From Globisporangium splendens (lineage: Eukaryota; Oomycota; Peronosporomycetes; Pythiales; Pythiaceae): 64,000 nt of DNA. A program made the translations under genes and the position numbers. Under the pieces are notes generated by a model, which had not been told where the DNA came from, searched no databases, and saw only the letters and a program-made list of their open reading frames with translations. Each line of letters starts with the position of its first letter. Within the stretch, counting starts at the first letter, position 1. Location of the stretch: contig VFIW01000056.1 of NCBI GenBank assembly GCA_006386115.1, positions 243,689-307,688 of the forward strand, given 5' to 3'. Below, piece by piece: positions 61,499 to 64,000 of this stretch.

Positions 61499-63535
61499 TC
61501 AGTATGCAGGTGATGAGACGCTCTTGCGGACGCTTGTGCCTTGCTGCTGCTTGCAGACGCTCGTGAGCAGTTGCTCCCGCTTCTTTGGGTGCTTGTACAG
61601 TGCGCAGTTGTTGGCACATGGACGCTCGCAGAAGGGGGACGACGCCATGTTTCGAGCACAGGAACAGAGTGCCGGCGTCCTGAGTTCACTCTGTAAGGCA
61701 TTCAGAAATCGCGCATGCGCTTGTTTGCCCGCTTTCTGAGTCGATCCTGACTGCGACGATGACGACGGCGGAGCAGCGGGGCTTTTCTTCTTCCTGATAC
61801 AAGCCGATAACATTGTAAGTGGTTTGCATACTGTGAGCATGTGCGTCTGGCTTACTTAGGGCTGCAGTAGGCTCACCTCCAGGGTGTGGACGACGTTGCC
61901 ACTTGCTTGTGAAGACGTGCTTCGCAGCCAGAGGTGATGTCGACACTGGAAAGCCATCATCAAGACACAAAGAGAATAGGTCGTCAAGACGAAGATCAGA
62001 CGTGTGAATGTGTTTGTGTGGACATCGGTCACTGCTGAAGATTTCGCAACGTACGTCTTGACACCCAGGTTCGATTCCCGCCTGGACTCTTGGCTTTTGG
62101 CACCAGCGCGCTTGCTGTCCGTTTTGGTGGTGCCACCACTTCGGTTTCTGTCCAGTCCATCTTTGTCAGTCTTTAAACTTTGGGGTCGTTTGCTTTTGGA
62201 GCTGTGGCGATGCACATCTTCTCGCTCTCGCTCCATGTAGCGCCGTCGCACGGTTGCGTACAATGCAACGCGCTGGTTTCGGGACACACATGATTGCAAC
62301 AGAACCTCGTGCTTTTTGAGAAAATGGCTCGACTCTTGTCCAGAAAGAACAAAAACACGTTATACCTGTTGCGGAAGCAGATCACGAGCTGCGTTTCTTG
62401 GAGCTCTCCCTTCGTCGTCGCTCTCGTGGAGATTCCCATTCGTGTACTCACTCTTTGCTTGTACGGAGTCGTTCAGATGGCGTAAAATCGATTCGTCTGG
62501 GCTTCTCACTGATGCGAGCATGAGTCCGCGCGTCTGAGCTTCGAGTCGGAGAACCTGATTCAGAGCAACAGGCCAAATTGCACAAACAGGTCAGCTCAAC
62601 CTTGGGTTCGACATGTTGATAATTGTGAAATGTTTCTTGCAGTACCTTCTCGATTTGAAGTGACATGGCGCTTTGCTGAAAAATGCAGCAAGTGAGATGA
62701 AGCATGCTTGCAACTTGATAAGCAAGCGAATCAAAATGCGGCGGCCTCGTACACCAACCTTTAGTACACTTTTCTTCTCCTGTGCTACGGTTTCGACACG
62801 TGACGCTCGCGCGGGGCTTACGGAACGCTGCGGTACTCTTGGCTTGGTCGCCTCGATCACTTTTGCGAATTTGTCATCCTTCACGACACCAAAACGAACA
62901 GATCAGCGCCTTCTACGTGAGTGTCCAATTCAGAGCAGCGTCTAAGCGCACAATCCACACCAGAAGTTTCTCTCGCTGCTGCACTCGCAAGCGATTTTGG
63001 TACTCTTTCTCAGCGATCCGCAGGCAAATCTGGTCGTGGAACCTCTTGAGCTGCAGCTTCTTGATGCGCAACCGTGCCTCGCTCTCCCTGCGCATTGCAT
63101 CCGTCTCAGCCTATTGCAAGTCAAAACCCGTCGAATAACCATCAATGCTTGTACTTCATTCGCTGCTTCCTGCTTCCGAGATCAGCGTACCTTGACGTCA
63201 ACTGAGTCGATCGATGATCCATCGTCGTCGGTCAAAGGCAAACAGCTGCGCAACACGAAGGGTTAATGCCGACCATCGAAGGGGTTTGCATGTGAAAACC
63301 TGCTTAAGATACGTACTCGGGCAGCGGCGCGTTCGGTTCTATCTGCAGAGCTTTGACATTGTGGTCGCGCATGTACACCGGACTCGCCTTCTCTGGTGAT
63401 TCAGCGCAGCAGCAACCGTCAATTTGCAACGACGATGACCGATGCTTGTACTCGGGGTAGCTCCACGTAGAGGGGAGGTTACATCAAAGACCACGTACCA
63501 GGTCGCTTCCTGTCGTTCTTTGCAAAGTCTAGCAT
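61499..63535 (-). CDS. Unrecognised coiled-coil protein with Cys-rich C-terminus
   Basis: Ten exons on the minus strand: 63535-63499, 63392-63317, 63245-63191, 63110-62961, 62878-62759, 62675-62646 (30 nt), 62554-62452, 62334-62055, 61945-61877 and 61793-61499. They add to 404 residues with every phase consistent. The start MLDFAKNDRKRPEKASPVYM is followed by an acidic stretch (TDDDGSSIDSVDVK), a coiled coil (AMRRESEARLRIKKLQLKRF ... LRIAEKEYQNRLRVQQREKL) and a basic Ser-rich linker with a second helix. The tail carries CSCARN ... CERPCANNCALYKHPKKREQ, five or six cysteines that could bind metal. I do not know the family. It reads divergently from the gene at 63667, 131 bp away, and a broken copy of its last exons lies at 61008-61130. 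Confidence 0.8.
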
Positions 63536-63666
63536 TGCGCCGCGTTCGAAAGTCGCGCTTTTGCACAGTTGAACCCAGCGTCACTCCACAAAGAGACGCG
63601 TCGGTTCAACTGCTGTGTTGACCGACTGACAAAGTGCCTGAATCCGCCAGCAAGCACGACGAAAGG

Positions 63667-64000
63667 ATGCCACTGACGCAGTACTACCACACGCGAGACC
63701 CTATTGAGAACCTGCGCATACATGTGACGCTGCGCAAGACGGTGAGTGGTTGTGCGACTCATCCTGTCCCAGAGGCTGGAGTTTTTGATGAGCTTTGGTA
63801 TTCGTATTTGGGTAAAACGAAGAGCTCAAGCGGCGTTGGCGATCGGGAAAACGGCTCCAATGCGACCAGCAATGTCGACGAGGTGGAGATTGGCACGATG
63901 TGGGAGTACTGCTTCGAGTGGCAGGAAAAGAAGCTCAGCATGCCTGAAAGGGACCGCCAAGCGCGATTGCTTGCGAAGAAAATCGAGAAGAAGAAGATCA
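63667..64000 (+). CDS. 5' part of an unrecognised gene, cut by the window edge
   Basis: An open frame of 111 codons starting MPLTQYYHTRDPIENLRIHV and running off the right end without a stop. It continues LRKTVSGCATHPVPEAGVFD ... MWEYCFEWQEKKLSMPERDR and ends in a Lys-rich helix (LLAKKIEKKKI). A GTGAGT follows LRKT (63742), so an intron could begin there instead. However, the downstream part stays open and has coding-like composition, so I read it through. No family recognised. Its start is 131 bp from the divergent coiled-coil gene, implying a shared promoter. Confidence 0.6.
   Translation, partial: MPLTQYYHTRDPIENLRIHVTLRKTVSGCATHPVPEAGVFDELWYSYLGKTKSSSGVGDRENGSNATSNVDEVEIGTMWEYCFEWQEKKLSMPERDRQARLLAKKIEKKKI

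Noticed and set aside
62060..62100. Second tRNA-like T-arm (CCAGGTTCGATTCCCGCCTGG)
   Set aside because: It lies inside exon 8 of the minus-strand coiled-coil gene and lacks the other arms.

Overview
The window is nuclear DNA of a eukaryote, almost certainly an oomycete (stramenopile water mould). The evidence is short GT-AG introns (mostly about 45 to 110 nt) in densely packed genes, a TCATT-type oomycete initiator in front of at least two genes, a plant/bacterial-style ketol-acid reductoisomerase with a mitochondrial-type leader, a cytoplasmic dynein 1 heavy chain, and a MAPKKK-SH3 protein kinase. The genus cannot be fixed from sequence alone. No prokaryotic operon features, CRISPR array, rRNA or convincing tRNA was seen. 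Exon structures were worked out by hand from splice sites and reading phase.

Region 1 (1-8243) is a gene-poor, rearranged repeat island. A copy of an intergenic segment (1-1029) recurs in the same orientation at 7215-8243. Between them are a 5'-truncated, frameshifted LINE reverse transcriptase fragment (about 1034-3210, minus strand) and two divergently transcribed paralogous genes for small secreted cysteine-containing proteins (3810-4229 minus, 6271-6747 plus), whose 3' flanks form a large inverted repeat.

Region 2 (8244-31000) is gene-dense. In order it holds a histidine-phosphatase (phosphoglycerate-mutase-like) gene, an IQ/PH-like protein, a DHHC palmitoyltransferase (minus), a large protein with a putative C2HC zinc-binding site, a segment bounded by 31-bp inverted repeats (15709-16538), KIN17, THOC7 (minus), a WD40 protein interrupted by an in-frame TGA, a J-domain/C2H2 protein (minus), an unrecognised protein (minus), a DEDDy 3'-5' exonuclease, a MAPKKK-like kinase with two C-terminal SH3 domains and an apparent 1-nt frameshift (minus), and ketol-acid reductoisomerase.

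Region 3 (31000-64000) holds LETM1 (minus), a PHP-domain phosphoesterase, an unrecognised 1133-residue protein, cytoplasmic dynein 1 heavy chain (minus, 4774 residues, 93% of it in one exon), histone H2A.Z (minus), a six-kelch/BTB protein, an ankyrin/coiled-coil protein, a ten-exon coiled-coil protein with a Cys-rich tail (minus), and the 5' end of one further gene running off the right edge.

Neighbours are mostly housekeeping genes of unrelated pathways: branched-chain amino acid synthesis, mRNA export, DNA/RNA repair, mitochondrial ion homeostasis, chromatin and microtubule transport. Spacing is tight: convergent pairs can be 28-45 bp apart and divergent pairs 130-350 bp apart. The most unusual material is the secreted-protein repeat island, the two disrupted genes (WD40 and kinase), the inverted-repeat-bounded segment, and the gene fragment at 61008-61130.
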